Assembly (NCBI RefSeq): GCF_000003195.3
Contig: NC_012871.2
Location: 4,079,997-4,143,996, forward strand
DNA: 64,000 bases
DNA from: Sorghum bicolor
Taxonomy: Eukaryota > Streptophyta > Magnoliopsida > Poales > Poaceae
Direction of reading: 5' to 3'
Every line of letters starts with the position of its first letter. Within the stretch, counting starts at the first letter, position 1. This document shows positions 44,972-57,769 of the stretch, one piece after another. The position numbers and the translations under genes were made by a program. The notes under the pieces are model-generated. The model saw only the letters and a program-made list of their open reading frames with translations, was not told the origin of the DNA and searched no databases.

Positions 44972-45535
44972 AGAGCAGCCGCAGTGTACGCGTCGAAGGC
45001 AGTCCTATACATTTAATGCGGCAATCGTACCCGGTACGATATACTGTGGCCTCGTTTCGATGGAGGAGCAGCTCCCAGCCATAGAACCAACCGCTGTGCA
45101 ATAAGGCCTTGTTTACTTTCTAGAAAATTTTGCAAAATTTTTCACATTCTCCGTCACATCGAATCTTTAGACGCATGCATGGAGTATTAAATATAGACGA
45201 AAATAAAAACTAATTACACAGTTTGGTCGAAATTGACGAGACGAATCTTTTGAGTCTAGTTAGTTCATGATTGGACAATATTTGTCAAATACAAACGAAA
45301 GTGCTACAGTGTCCATTTCCCAAAATTTTTCGGAACTAAACAAGGCCTAAAAAAATATATTACTGTAACATATAGCATGGCTCCAACGGCTTCATGTCCT
45401 TTTTTTTCTATGTGTGGGTCCCGCTATCGAGCCAGATTCGGTTCTATACATTGTGAGCCGAGTAGCAGGACCGGTCGAATCATTGGTAGAGCCCTCTGTC
45501 GAACCGAACACAGTGTTTCCCACTACGGCTGCTCT
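44972..45535. mobile_element. AGAGCAGCCGCAGTG MITE with a nested MITE
   Basis: Terminal inverted repeats AGAGCAGCCGCAGTG and CACTACGGCTGCTCT. It is interrupted by the complete GGCCTTGTTTA copy at 45105-45347. Without it the element is about 320 bp. Superfamily not determined. Confidence 0.65.
45105..45347. mobile_element. 243-bp GGCCTTGTTTA-family MITE, TAA duplication
   Basis: It starts GGCCTTGTTTACTTTC and ends CGGAACTAAACAAGGCC, with TAA at both flanks (45102-45104 and 45348-45350). It reads in the opposite orientation to the copies at 35685 and 36213. Its internal sequence is near consensus, so it is a young insertion. Confidence 0.92.
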
Positions 45536-45723
45536 AATGCAGTAGTATAATCTAATCATAGTGCTAGTCCACATTCGCGCGCTGGGTTAAATTATTGTGA
45601 AAGAATGATTAAACAACGGCAAGTACCCGCCGGCGAGAAGTTATGGTATTGGGCGCTCTCGGATGTCGTTCGGGCATGTTCCTACGATGGAGAAAGCTCT
45701 ACTCTAGCTAGCCAAGCGGGGCT

Positions 45724-46044
<321 letters not shown>

Positions 46045-46063
46045 TGTCTTGGTGATCGATTAT

Positions 46064-46300
46064 GGCCTTGTTTAGATGTAAAAAGATTTTAGATTTCGCC
46101 ACTATAGCATTTTTATTTGTTTATAGCAAATATTGTCCAATTATAGACTAACTAGGATCAAAGATTCGTCTCGCGATTTTACAGGTAAACTGTGTAATTA
46201 GTTTTTTTCTATATTCAATGCTTCATACATGTGGTGAAAGATTCGATGTGATGGAAAATCTTAAAAACTTTTTGATTTTCGAGGTTAACTAAACAAGGCC
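46064..46300. mobile_element. GGCCTTGTTTA-family MITE, TAT duplication
   Basis: It starts GGCCTTGTTTAGATG and ends TTAACTAAACAAGGCC, with TAT on both sides (46061-46063 and 46301-46303). It belongs to the subtype of the outer copy at 2212 (TTCGTCTCGCGATTTTACAG). Confidence 0.88.
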
Positions 46301-47190
46301 TATGTTATCCGTTTTTGCGGATGAGGACCTACTATTGTCACAAGTGTTTAGCTTTAAAATGTATATACTTAAAATCTTTTTTAAAATCACGTGAATTTGT
46401 AATTATTTTTCCATACAATATCTTGATGATTATAAAGTCATAAGCCAAAATATTTAAGCTTTATTGATGTTTGTAACTTTAAAGGTTTGTTCAATTTTGT
46501 ATTTTGCACACGATGACCGGAGTGAGTACTACCTACGCTGGCCACTACCCATTTGTGGTAGTTCCATTACGCGATTGGCCGTAAAAAAAATCTAGTTTGT
46601 TCGCTTAGCTGATAAGCTGATTTATTATGAGAAAAAAATATACTAAATAACTAACAAATTCAGTAGATAAGTTCAAGTGATCAGGCTATACGTGTTAGTG
46701 TAACATATTTATACAATATCCTATTTCCATCTTCTTAGATTTGGAGCATGACAAACGACAAAAGATGAAAGCGCCATGCATCTTCTATGCAGTGTTGAGA
46801 AATAAAATCGTTTTTAGCAGTAACGAAGGCACCTATGTATACTATTATAGACCGTGAAAACTCGAGTTTTACAAAAATGGAGCTACCTCCACGATTACAA
46901 ATCCTCGCATACAAAAGTGCGTTTAAATAAAGTCAGAAAAAAAAATTGGCCCTCGTCACGAAGCCCATTGTGCAGATGCAGCCATAGCCCACCGACCTGT
47001 CGCCACAAAAGCCATTGCAGCTAAAGCCCAACCCCGAGATGGCCGGCCGACACAGCAGATGCAGATCGCTCGCCACGCGTCTCCACCGTCGGCAAACCTT
47101 CCCCCACCGACGGACGCGGCGACCCACGTCACCTTCCGCCGGCCTTCTTCTCCTTTCCACCCGCGTCTTCTCCGCCACTCCGCTCTTCTC
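46301..47190. other. Spacer and upstream region of the KED-like gene
   Basis: It contains a short MITE-like hairpin near 46597-46690 (GTTCGCTTAGCTGATAAGCT ... AGTTCAAGTGATCAGGC). GC rises after 46970 toward the promoter of the next gene. No gene seen. Confidence 0.5.
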
Positions 47191-47191
47191 C

Positions 47192-47199
47192 GTATAAAG
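47192..47199 (+). promoter_or_regulatory. TATA box of the KED-like gene
   Basis: GTATAAAG in the context CTCCGTATAAAGGAAGG, with CT-rich DNA before it. It predicts transcription start at about 47225 and a 5'UTR exon ending at the CAAG/GTGAGA donor at 47420-47421. Confidence 0.6.
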
Positions 47200-47918
47200 G
47201 AAGGCCGAAGGCCCGCTTCCATTCTCGAAGCCGCTGCGGCACGCGTCCTGCTTCTGATTTGCTTTGCCTCCCAGATCTTGCAGACTAGCTGGGGGGCAGC
47301 CCAGCCGAGCCGAGCTGATCTCCCACCCCGCAACACCCCGGCCGTCGGCGGATCGTTCGTTCTGCGTCTACTACTTGATCTTTGAACAAGCTAAAGACGC
47401 CGAAGCGTCGCCACCAGCAAGGTGAGATCAGAGCCCAAGAAACGCTCCTCTGTTCCTCCCCATTTTCCTGCAGTCCTGCTATGTTACTCCAGTTGGATGG
47501 ATCGGTTTGCCATAGCGCTTGCCTTTTGTCCACTAGATTTAGCTGCGGTTGCACAGCCTAGATGGTACCGACTGCCGAGTCGATTCTTCGGATACTCACT
47601 TTGTTCAACCACTCAATCCAGATGCCATTAGCCTGTTCCAAGATTGCATCGTATGCTGAACAAAATTATTGAATTGCAACTCCGTGAGTGATGAGCAGAT
47701 TCAATGCTCGTTTTGGTTGTGCCTTCGATGTGGTCTAGCATTATCTGCGTGAACATCGTGAAATGGTTTTTTGGTTGATAGTATAAGGACCTGTAAGATT
47801 CTGTTGTGGGGGAAAAAAATCCATGCCAATAGACCAATTGTCTTCTAGGAATATGCTCCATTCACTAGTAACTGAAATTTGTAGCTGCATCCTGCAGGGC
47901 GGCTTGATCGTATTCAAG

Positions 47919-49214
47919 ATGGGGAAGGACAAAGAAGCTACCAAGCTTAAGGAGGAGGAGAAGAAGTCCAAGGATGAGGTCCATCTCAAGATCAAGAGCA
48001 AGGACAAGTCGACCGCCGAGGAGGACGACAAGAAGGAGATTGAGATAGAGATTGAGGCCAAGTTTGTTGAGAAGGAAGAGGTCAAAGACTCTGGTGACAG
48101 TGCAGGGTCTGCAGGAGGAAAGGGTAAAGAGGGGAAGAAAGACAAAGAGAAGAAGAAGGAGAAGTCGGAGAATCATGAAGATGACGAAGATGATGAGAAG
48201 GTGATCAAGAAGAAGGACAAAAAGGAGAAAGACAAGAAAACGAAGGAAGATGGCGAAGATTCAGAAAAGGCAGACAAAGACAAGAAGGATAAGAAGGCTA
48301 AAGAGAAGGATGGATCAAAGTCGAAGGATTCAAGTGGCGAGAAACAAGAGAAAATGAAAGATGAGAAAAAGAAGGAAGGTGACAAAGATGTAGGGGAGGA
48401 GGAGAAACACAAGAAGAGAGAAAACAAAGATAAAGATAAGAAGGATAAAAAGGACAAAGAAAAGGATGGATCTGAACCAAAGGGTTCAAGTGATGAAAAA
48501 CAAGAGAAAGGTAAAGATAAGAAAAAGAAAGACAAGAAGAGCGAAGAGATGGAACAGAAGGAGGACCATCTAGAGAATAAGAATGATAAGGCCGCACAGA
48601 AGGATGTCCACATGAACAAAGAGTTGGCGGGAGCTGCGGACTCGGGCACCCGCGAAATCAAGCTAACTGACACTGAACCACAGGAGAAAGAAATTGATAG
48701 TGAAGATTCAGAAGGCAAGAAGAAGAACATAGAGAAGGACAAGGACGAAACGAAGAAGAGGAAGAAGGATGATGGTGAGGACGATGAAGGCGAGAAGAAA
48801 GACAAAGAAAAGAAAGAGAAGAAGAAGGACAAGGGTGACAAGAAGGGAGATGGTAAGAAGAAAGAGGGTGATGGCGATGGCGATGAAGGCAAAGAAGGTA
48901 AGAAGAAAGACAAGGAGAAGAAAGAGAAGACGAAAGACAAGGGTGCGAAGGAGAAGACGACCGATCCGGTGAAGCTGAAAGCGAAACTGGAGAAGGTGGA
49001 TGCCAAATTGCAAGACCTACAAGCTAAGAGAGAAGATATCCTGAGGCAGCTGAAAGAGCTGGAAGGCGGCGGCAAGGGAAAGACGAATGGAGAGAAGCCT
49101 CCTGCACAGGTACAGGAGGACAAAGGGAAGGACTCTGGAGAGGTGCCTGCACAGATACTGGAACAGGGTGGAGAGAGCAAGGTCAAGGAACAGAATCCTG
49201 TTGCCGCAGCCTGA
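47919..49214 (+). CDS. KED-like Lys/Glu/Asp-rich protein
   Basis: A 431-residue, extremely charged protein dominated by Lys, Glu and Asp, with many KKDKEKK-type repeats and no membrane segment. A predicted coiled coil near residues 345-382 (KLKAKLEKVDAKLQDLQAKR) precedes a Pro/Gln/Gly-rich tail ending NPVAAA. Composition and layout resemble tobacco wound-induced KED; that is composition similarity, so function is uncertain. The coding sequence lies in one exon. A 5'UTR intron runs from about 47421 to 47897 (acceptor CCTGCAG). MGKDKEATKL is preferred as the start over an upstream in-frame ATG at 47823 because that ATG lies inside the intron. A likely polyadenylation signal AATAAA is at 49447. 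Confidence 0.8.
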   Translation: MGKDKEATKLKEEEKKSKDEVHLKIKSKDKSTAEEDDKKEIEIEIEAKFVEKEEVKDSGDSAGSAGGKGKEGKKDKEKKKEKSENHEDDEDDEKVIKKKDKKEKDKKTKEDGEDSEKADKDKKDKKAKEKDGSKSKDSSGEKQEKMKDEKKKEGDKDVGEEEKHKKRENKDKDKKDKKDKEKDGSEPKGSSDEKQEKGKDKKKKDKKSEEMEQKEDHLENKNDKAAQKDVHMNKELAGAADSGTREIKLTDTEPQEKEIDSEDSEGKKKNIEKDKDETKKRKKDDGEDDEGEKKDKEKKEKKKDKGDKKGDGKKKEGDGDGDEGKEGKKKDKEKKEKTKDKGAKEKTTDPVKLKAKLEKVDAKLQDLQAKREDILRQLKELEGGGKGKTNGEKPPAQVQEDKGKDSGEVPAQILEQGGESKVKEQNPVAAA

Positions 49215-49516
49215 TCTTGTGGAGCTCCTGTGGCGGTTGATGTAACAATAACTCTGATCTGGTTCTGTACACATGCATTATACACTGTGTATAGGAATGT
49301 ACATTTTGAGCTGAGTTGTAAAATGGTACACATGGCATGCACTATCAGGATCTATGTCTCTCTTACTATCCAGTGAACGGAACATATATAGCCGAGTGGA
49401 ATGCGTCCTTTTCCTGATACATAACACTGTAATACTTTGCTTTGTGAATAAAAGGAATACGTGGAAATGTTGTTGCTGTTGTCATATTTGAAACACGTCC
49501 AAACCCAAAGAACATA

Positions 49517-49676
49517 CTACCTCAATTTCAAATTATAAATCACTTTTCTAAATTATAAGTCATTTTAACTTCTTTTTTTATACATCCAACTTGCTATTGT
49601 ATATCATACATATAGCAAATTCGATCTACCAAAAAAGTCAAAGTGACTTATAATTAGAACAGAACGGAATGGGTAG
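49517..49676. mobile_element. Stowaway-like MITE, diverged
   Basis: ACTACCTCAATTTCAAATTA and the arm near 49650-49676 (TTATAATTAGAACAGAACGG) are degenerate inverted repeats of the CTCCCTC type. It lies between the convergent KED-like and aldehyde oxidase genes. Confidence 0.55.
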
Positions 49677-49906
49677 AAAATAGTCTCAGTTTCACTGCTA
49701 TATGTATATGTTCCCAAAGATTTTTACACCCAGAGGAAGTCCGTCTTGCTCGGAACCCAAAATGGCAAAGACCTGATGATATCATCTACTATCTATCTAC
49801 ACCTATGATTCTCTCTTCTCTGATGACTTCGGCACAACCGCGTCACAACATATGTTATCTACGTATGGTATTCCACGGCTGAGTAGGGAAAACAGAGAAT
49901 GGCTCT

Positions 49907-52900
49907 TCATTCGGAACTCGGCAGGCTCTGCAGGTACCTCTCTACGTTGTCCAAGCCGCACAGTTCCTTCACCACGGGCATGATGGCAGGAACTTCCAAA
50001 TCAAAATGGGATGGTGAAGGTCCAAACCCAGAGCAGTGTGGTTCATTCCTTGCAGCTCTGATTGCTTCTCTTGTTGCGCAGTGCACTGAAGCTGCAAGAA
50101 GCAATGGTGGCTCCCCAGATGCTGCAACAAAGGGGACTCGAGTCAGTGGAACAGAAAATAAGCAAGTGAAAAGAAGTGAAGTATGAGCAATTTATGCACA
50201 CACACAATCACCCATCAACATCTGCTACAGCGTGTGCATGATGCAGTGTTTCAGAGTCCAGGGAAGCGGTATCGGCGACAAGTGCATGGACATTCATAAA
50301 CCTAGTGCAGTGTTTACATAACCTCATGTATGCTGGAACTCCGAATTTTCTAGTGAATACTTTTGGAACAGTAAATAATGCAATTTATGCAAATGCAGAC
50401 GTCCAGTTTCACTGGGCACCATATGCTCACTGATAAATATAACACATGATATAAAATAAATTTATCAATTTCTTTTCAATTCAGATACTCGGATAGCGTG
50501 TTACAACTGCTGCATCCAATCTACAGAACAGAACTAGTTGATCTAGAGTATGTTCACAGATGTGTGACCAGTAAGGAAACATCACACCTTTTGAAGAGAG
50601 CACGCGTTTCTTGTGAAATCCACTGTTAAGTAACTTCACATTAAACTGCTTTGGGATGGTGTCCACAGTTGGGATCTTGTATGTCCAAGTCCCGTCAGAG
50701 ATAAGCAATCCATCTGAGTTGGTGACATATTCCTCAGTCATGAAATAGCCGATTCCTTGAACAAATGCCCCTTCAACCTGAAAAATGAAAAGCACTGAAC
50801 GAAGTTAGCAAAAATGGAACTACTAAAACATTTAGATGACATCACAAGATACTTTGATTGTCACAGCTCAGCAGTCTCAGAAAATATTAGCATTTTCCAA
50901 GTTTACTACAAAAATACTAATTTCTTATTGCCAGCTATCTGCTAGACACTATGATACTTCAAAAACATCAACAAAAGAGAGAAAAAAAACAAATCTGCAG
51001 ATTTTCTCAATATATATAAAAAAGACCAATACGAATACGACCAATCAGATAATACACACCTGTCCCAAGTCCACAGCGGGGTTTAAGCTCTGGCCACAGT
51101 CATATATAAGATCACTTCGTACAATTGTGGAGGCCCCAGTGAGAAGATCAATCTCTACCTGCAACATTGAATGCATAGAGATTTAAAGATTTCAGTCATT
51201 GACTGATATCTTTCTGCTGTCTAGAGCAGTTTATCTTAAACCAAACTTAAGTGTAAAACAAGGTACCTCACTAGCAGCAGCCCCATAGTTTAGGTAGGAA
51301 CCAGAAGGACCAGGAATGTAGTATTCTCGTGCTGATAAGTTCACACCAACCATTATGGCCTGCATATTGATGATAGCAATATTTCATACCAAGTAATTTA
51401 ATTTATGGATGTGCAATAGCACCTGTTATGTTAGAAACTGGCAACGAGTGAGCATGTTTGTTTTTAGTATGACAAAAGCAGAGACAATCAAATTCAATTA
51501 CATTAAGGGTGGAAAGAAAGACACCCCCAGAATGCACCAGTCAGTTCAAAAGATAGTTTGTAAGAAAGAAAGTGACTAATAACCTTGGAAATAAGTTCGT
51601 CCCATGAAACATTGCCTTGCTTTTCTTGAAATTGCTCCTTGACTGGCTTCAGCCTGTCGACCAAGACATAGCATGCGAGACGAACTGCTTCACAGCTAGA
51701 TTCTGATGTGGTACTCCCTGTGGTCCACCCTCCTTGTACATTACTTAATGTATCCGCTTGAATAACTCTTATTCTCTCCAACAGCTCTTGACTTCGATCA
51801 GGACAGAGTTGTCCAAGACCAAACGCTGCCATCTGCTTCACTTTTGTCCAAAGCCCCTGGCCTAACTCAATGCCTCCAACTTCAACAGCAATAGACCCAT
51901 CATTAAGAATAGACACTTTTCCAGGTGTCGGTCGAGATAATACTTTGTGTACTATTGGCACAAAAGAGAGGCCTCTCTTTTTCCATTTGTTGTTTTTGTT
52001 GAAAGACTGGATTGTTTCAAGCCGATGCTGATAGTTTTCTGATGCAGTCACTTGATCGCATATAGAGCGAAGAGTATAGCCCATGGCATCTTCAGAGCAC
52101 TCACTATGGAACAAAGCAAGGCTCTCAACCGTGTGAAGATTTTTATGTCTAACCAAATTAGCATCAGCGGAGAGCGTGGAAGCAACATGCTCAATTATAG
52201 CTTCGGCAACATAAGAACCTTGTACTTCCCCAGGCCCCCGCATCGCAGACTTTGTAGCAATGTTTGTTTTACAGATCTTTGCTTCATAAGAAAAAGCACC
52301 CCAATTATATTTCTTCAGTGCCTCAATGAAATTATGAGGGATTATGAGGCTAACATCTTTTGTCATTCCTGCATTTATGAACAAATCTATATGCAAAGCA
52401 GTGATTTTCCCATCTGATTTGAATCCCACTGAATAGCATATTTTCATGGGATGCCGACCTCCAGTCACTATCATGTCAGTCTTGCGGTCAAGATACATAC
52501 GGACAGGACGACACAACTTAAATGCTGCAAGCGCACACGCAGTTGCCACCTATAAGTAAAACAGGATGAGTGTTCCTTTAAGAAAATCGCCAGGTTATAG
52601 TGTAGGGCAGGCTCATTCAGCTTTACTATTCAGTATAGTGTCATGGATGTGCTAAAAAAAGAAGAGCTGGAGATCTTGTTCTATTATTTGACCACACAAC
52701 ATGACTGATCATGATGTGCCCTTACGACATGCAGACATGTGCAGATAGTTACCAGCAGTGTTAATGATACTCATGTTTTCAGATTCTGGTAGTCAACTAA
52801 ACCTCTATGATTTAGAGGGCATGTAACAGTGAACTTTTGCCACGTTTATGCACCATTTATGCTCCATAATAATGCAATTCTGGTGAAAACGAACTTTGTT

Positions 52901-55900
52901 TCCAGAACTTTAAGAATGGATGGAATGATATAAATGCTTATGGCCTGACACTTACAGGTAATGATCTAACAGCTTTTCCTCCAAATCCACCACCAACTCT
53001 TCTGGTAATAACACGAACATTGTGACAAGGTAAACCAAGGCACTTTGCAATGACATTCTGTGCTGTCTCGGGGCATTGGCTTGAGCTATACACTACCAAA
53101 CAGTTATCCTCATCGGGTATTGCCAGAGCAGCTTGTGTTTCCATGTAAAAGTAGTACTGAGAATTAAGTTTAACCTGCAAAAAGTGTTCGTCAGCTGCAG
53201 AATATATTAGCAATATAAAAGATTGATCAGAAGAAGATGCCCACTAAACGTTATTCCCTTGTTAGGATCTGTCAGAGCCCCATAGGGACCAGCTACATAC
53301 AAGGTTAGCCAAGGTAGGGCAGCACTAAATCAAAAGCAAAGGAATAGGACATACACAAGTACTCCACAAAACTAGTTTAGCTGAATCGCTTTTAGCAGCA
53401 AAGGTGGCCCAACACATAAGTAACATAATATATAGCAAACCTGTTAAGATCTCATACCACAAGGGCCCAATGCTTAGTGGAGAACCCATGTAAGATATTA
53501 ATTTGACCAATGATTATGAATGCTAGTGCTCAAGCACATACTCTGCCTGCTTTACATTAAAATAATTTATCCACAGACCAAACTGATGCACAAAGTGTAC
53601 CTCAGAGGAGATTTTCTGATCTGCTTCTGCCATTCCTTTTGAGAAATCACCAATTTTCTGAGGAAGAAGAAACGGTGGGGTTTCAAAATAACTGCACCTT
53701 TTAACAGCCTCCTCTATGGATAAAATTGGAGCATCTAAGTTCTCAGTACTGTAGTCAATAACAGCTCTTTTTGCAGCTATATTGGCAAATCTTTGTGTTT
53801 CTGCAATCTGTGCCAAAAAGATTCAGTAACAACAGAACTGAATCATAACACACATGATCATAGACATAATTTTCATTACTAAAGGAAATAAGTCCAGAAA
53901 TTTTCTTTAAATCCAGAAATATAACTACAAACCATACCACAACACCAAGAGGTTCCCCTGCACACTGAGTAACTGGATCACCAAACAGAGGTTCAGGTCC
54001 AAATATAGTGTTGGCCCCAACATTGCTGCCACCTTCCGGAATATCCTTAACAGTAACTACTTCCAGCGTTTTAAGCTGCTCGAGTGAAAGGTCGAGTTTT
54101 ATGCTCTTCACATGGGCTAAAGGTTTTGTGCTATATATAAATGCTCCATAAACACAGTCCTTGGGAGCGGGGATGTCATCCACAAATACGGCCTCACCTA
54201 TATGTGGTGGTTTTGTATCAGCACCGAAGTTTACTTTCCAAAAGAATAGGTGATGAAAAGCAACTGCCACTGGTTAAATAAGTCACATAGCTAAAACTTA
54301 AAGAAGAGACTGAAATATCAATAACTATTATTACAGATACAATTAAAAAGGGGAGATAAGAAGACAAACCATAAATAGCATGACCAAGGATGCAAGCAAA
54401 TATGTAACTATTTGCATTAAAAAAAACAAATGTAACCATAAATAATTAAATTGTTAGCAAGCCTATGCAATAGATAACTACCAGTTTATATTCCACAAAA
54501 GTACTTCCTCCAGAGTAAGTGGTGTTATGGGAGTGTGCGGCCAAATTATAAATTTTGGTTATCAATGTTTCCATGAATTTTGATTCGACATATGGAAATG
54601 GTATGTGCAGATTTATATTGAGAAATACTTCAATGATACAATAAATGGTACCAGGTCTCTTCATATTATAATAGACAAATTAGTTATGAAGTACCATTTG
54701 CAAGACCACTTGTATAGTACATGTTAAATGTCACTTATGTTTGTCGGTAGGGAGTGATTATAAAATACAAGTGCAAAGTGCATACCAGAGGTTTGGAGTT
54801 CTGCTCCAACTTTCTTGGTTGGTATGCCAACAGGGAGATAGTCTTTATTGATTTCAATAATCTGGTTTGAATATTCAAGAATGCGATCATTGGTACATGA
54901 ACCAGAGTTCACATCATTGATCTTCTTAAGTGAAACATCAACATCCGCATCGGGTCCACAATTTGGATTTCCGTTAGTGCCAGAAGTTACATAGCCATTA
55001 AGATGAACTGCCTTTACAGGCTTCAAAGTTCCTTCAGTTACTGGGTAAAGAAAACTAAACAGAAAGGCAACTGCCAAGCTTGACCTATAAGCAGCATGCC
55101 TTGTGCCTTCTTTAGGAACAATTGTTTCCTTGAGAAGTCTACATGCTTCAAGTAGCACCGATGCAGTAATAGGTTTACCCACTAACAGTTTCTCAATATT
55201 CCTAGCCCTGATGGCGTGTTGGCTCCCATACGCACCAAAAGCCAGACATAGCTCTGTCAATACTAAGCTGCTTGAAGTTTCATCTGAAGAGACTTGAGCC
55301 AAGAAAGCCGAATTAAGATATGCGACTGCATTGCCAAGAGGGCGTGGAGCAGCTCGGTACGTCTCAAATAGCACAGAAGTTCCTATTTTACTTACTGTCC
55401 CATCCATGGTTTTACCACCAGATAAGCCACCAATGAGAGTCCACCGAGGAATGTAAATGTTTAATAGCAGTGTCTTGTGATCACAAGGTGGCATCTGAAG
55501 GAAGTTCTCCAACGTGACAGTCAACCTTTTTGATGATGCCTGGATGCATATTGATGAACCAGCAGCAAGGAGGATCGTTGCAACGTCAGAGGCAAACTGG
55601 TCCCTCTGTGCCATTATCAAATTTCCACCCAAACTTGCGGTGTTCCGAACAAATGGAGAAGCCACTTTTTCCATATGATCAGCAATCTTACAGAATATCA
55701 CATCATTGCAGCCACCAGCTTCTACTCTTAAAATCTCAATTGCCTGAGAAATCGGTACTGCAGCTCCAATGTGAACACCATTGGCTTCCTTATTAACCGA
55801 ATTCAGCTCTGGGATGCATCTGAGGTCAATGTACCTATCATACACATCTGTTTCTCTGTAAACGCCTGAAGCGGTGTTTCCCACAACCACCTTTGTTCTA

Positions 55901-56884
55901 CTTTCGCCAAACAACTCAGAACCTACCAGCTTATAGTACTCCTCCACGCTCCGAGGCCGGTGCCAAGTGCTGGCACTTCCGACCAATGCCGGCGGCGTGT
56001 ACAGGTCATCAACCCCAGAAGAAGCTCTGATCTCAGCCTTAAGGAACTCCGGGAACACACCGATGCTCCCCTCGTCGTACCGCGGCAGCTTGGAAGCATG
56101 GGCGTCCCCTTTCCTCCAGAAGGAGTTGAGGCCCAGGTCCTCCAAATCCACGTCGGCCGCGAAGCTCTTGCAGGCATCGGCGATCGGGCGGTACCCCGTG
56201 CAGCGGCAGAGGTTGCCCGCCACCGCCCGCTCCGCCTCAGCCGCCGTGAGCCTCGCGAACCCCTCGGGCGGGTCGTCGTCGGGCTCGGGCCTCCTCCCCG
56301 CCCTGGCCTTGGCCTCGGCGCCCGCGAGCGCCGCGGCGAGGGACATGCACACCCCGGGCGAGCAGAAGCCGCACTGCGTGGCGTGGAACCCCGCGAGGCG
56401 CTCGTGCACGGCGTGGAGGCGTCCGCTGCCCCGGCCGCCCCCGAGCCCCTCGGTGGTGGTGACGGCGCGGTGGTGGAGCCCGTGCACCAGCGTGAGGCAG
56501 GAGCTCGCCGCCGCGTGCGACACCGCGCCCGACGCCGCGTCGTACGAGGAGAGCAGCACCACGCACGCGCCGCATCCGCCTGCAGAAACGGGGAGGGCCC
56601 CGGGTCGTCAAGCTCAAAATCGCGGAACGAAACGGAAGAGCGCGGGGGCAGGGAGGGAGGGAGGGAGGGAGGAGTAGGGGAGGCCGGGGTGGCGTGCCTT
56701 CGCCGCAGCCGAGCTTGGGCCCGGTGAAGCGGGTGCGGGTGCGGAGGAACTCGAGGAGGGTGGCGCCGGGGTCCACGTCCCCCTCGCGGAGCTCCACCCG
56801 CTCGCCGTTCACGGCGAAGACCACCGCCGCCGCCGACGCTGAGGAGGACGGAGCGGGCGCGGTCGAAGGCGAGGGCGCAGCCAT
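49907..56884 (-). CDS. AO: Molybdenum-containing aldehyde oxidase
   Basis: Oxidises aldehydes to acids with O2; plant members act on abscisic aldehyde, indole-3-acetaldehyde and others, in the cytosol. Coding exons: 56884-56698, 56579-54786, 54197-53938, 53807-53601, 53174-52956, 52549-51584, 51359-51267, 51158-51060, 50777-50588 and 50121-49907. They total 4230 nt and encode 1409 residues. Two 2Fe-2S clusters: Cys60, 65, 68 and 90, then Cys132, 135, 187 and 189. The FAD domain has VVVGNTASGVY and SLGGNLIM; the molybdopterin domain has VGGGFGGK (876-883) and the catalytic Glu1342 in SGEPP. The protein ends LCGLDNVERYLQSLPSSE. The family is oxidase rather than xanthine dehydrogenase by its C-terminal domain. 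The first intron begins GC instead of GT. Substrate and paralogue number cannot be told. Confidence 0.94.
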
Positions 56885-57194
56885 CGCGGCTCGGAGCGGT
56901 GCGCTGCGTGGGCGCGTGCGTGTCGGAACCCGATTCTCATCTGGGCGGCGCCCGCAGCTTGCTTATCTATCTACTGTACTCTACTCCACTACTGTACGAG
57001 GCAGCAGACTTCACCGCCACTCTCGCAGCTTCGCGTCCAGCTGCAGGGTCGCTGTCGGCAAATTCCAAGCGGGGACAAAAACGGGCGACGCTGACGGGGA
57101 GGGCGGCGTGCCGCGTGTCGAGCGCCACGAAGGTGACGGATAGCCGCTGATGTTGACGAGCGGGGCCGCTGGTGCATGGCCGGGGGGTTGTTTA
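56885..57194 (-). promoter_or_regulatory. Aldehyde oxidase upstream region
   Basis: GC-rich leader and promoter, compressed to about 310 bp before the first MITE at 57195. A possible TATA-like run is weak (TTATCTATCTACTG near 56961 on the plus strand). No other feature. Confidence 0.35.
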
Positions 57195-57432
57195 GGCCTT
57201 GTTTCCAAAAATTTTGCAAAATATAAATAGTACCACTTTCGTTTGTATTTGACAAATATTATCCAATCATGTACTAACTAGACTCAAAAGATTCGTCTCG
57301 TCAATTTCGACCAAACTGTGCAATTAGTTTTTATTTTCGTCTATATTTAATACTTCATGCATGCGTCTAAAAATTTAATGTGACGGAAAATCTGAAAAAT
57401 TTTGCAAACTATTTTGGGAACTAAACAAGGCC
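57195..57432. mobile_element. GGCCTTGTTTA-family MITE upstream of aldehyde oxidase
   Basis: Complete copy from GGCCTTGTTTCC to GGAACTAAACAAGGCC. A further MITE-like stretch with GTGAAGCTGTTTTTT and AGTGAAGTTGAGC arms follows at about 57440-57765. Confidence 0.88.
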
Positions 57433-57769
57433 CTAGTTTACCACCAAAATCCAAAAAATTTTCAAGCCACCTCTTCGTGAGTTGTTGTGCCCTTTTTTTA
57501 TATCAAACACTTGTTTCTAAAACAGTTTGACGAGTGAAGCTGTTTTTTTTTCCCTCACAAAAATATGAGTGGGATGAAGCTGAAAAAATAGCTTATTGCA
57601 GCTCTTTCCCTCATTTTTTTCTCCCATCTATGCAAAATGTAGTTAGTGAAGCTATTTTATCAAACATTTTTTACAAAATAGCTTAGCTTCATTTAGGAAG
57701 TTGCTCACGAAGCTATTTTATAAAAAAACAGTTTTACTAGTGAAGTTGAGCTGTGCCAAACAAAGCCTG

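Noticed and set aside
48173..49342. 389-residue minus-strand open frame rich in Ser/Phe/Leu
   Set aside because: It is the complement of the Lys/Glu/Asp-rich coding sequence; codon bias of the plus-strand protein creates it.
54198..54270. Extending aldehyde oxidase exon 3 upstream (VNFGADTKPPHIG)
   Set aside because: Using the acceptor ATATAG at 54198-54199 gives the family sequence SGEAVFVDDIP; the longer exon would insert residues absent from other aldehyde oxidases.
55960..56727. Long plus-strand frames opposite the aldehyde oxidase 5' exons
   Set aside because: Composition artefact of GC-rich exons; the minus strand carries the iron-sulphur and FAD motifs.
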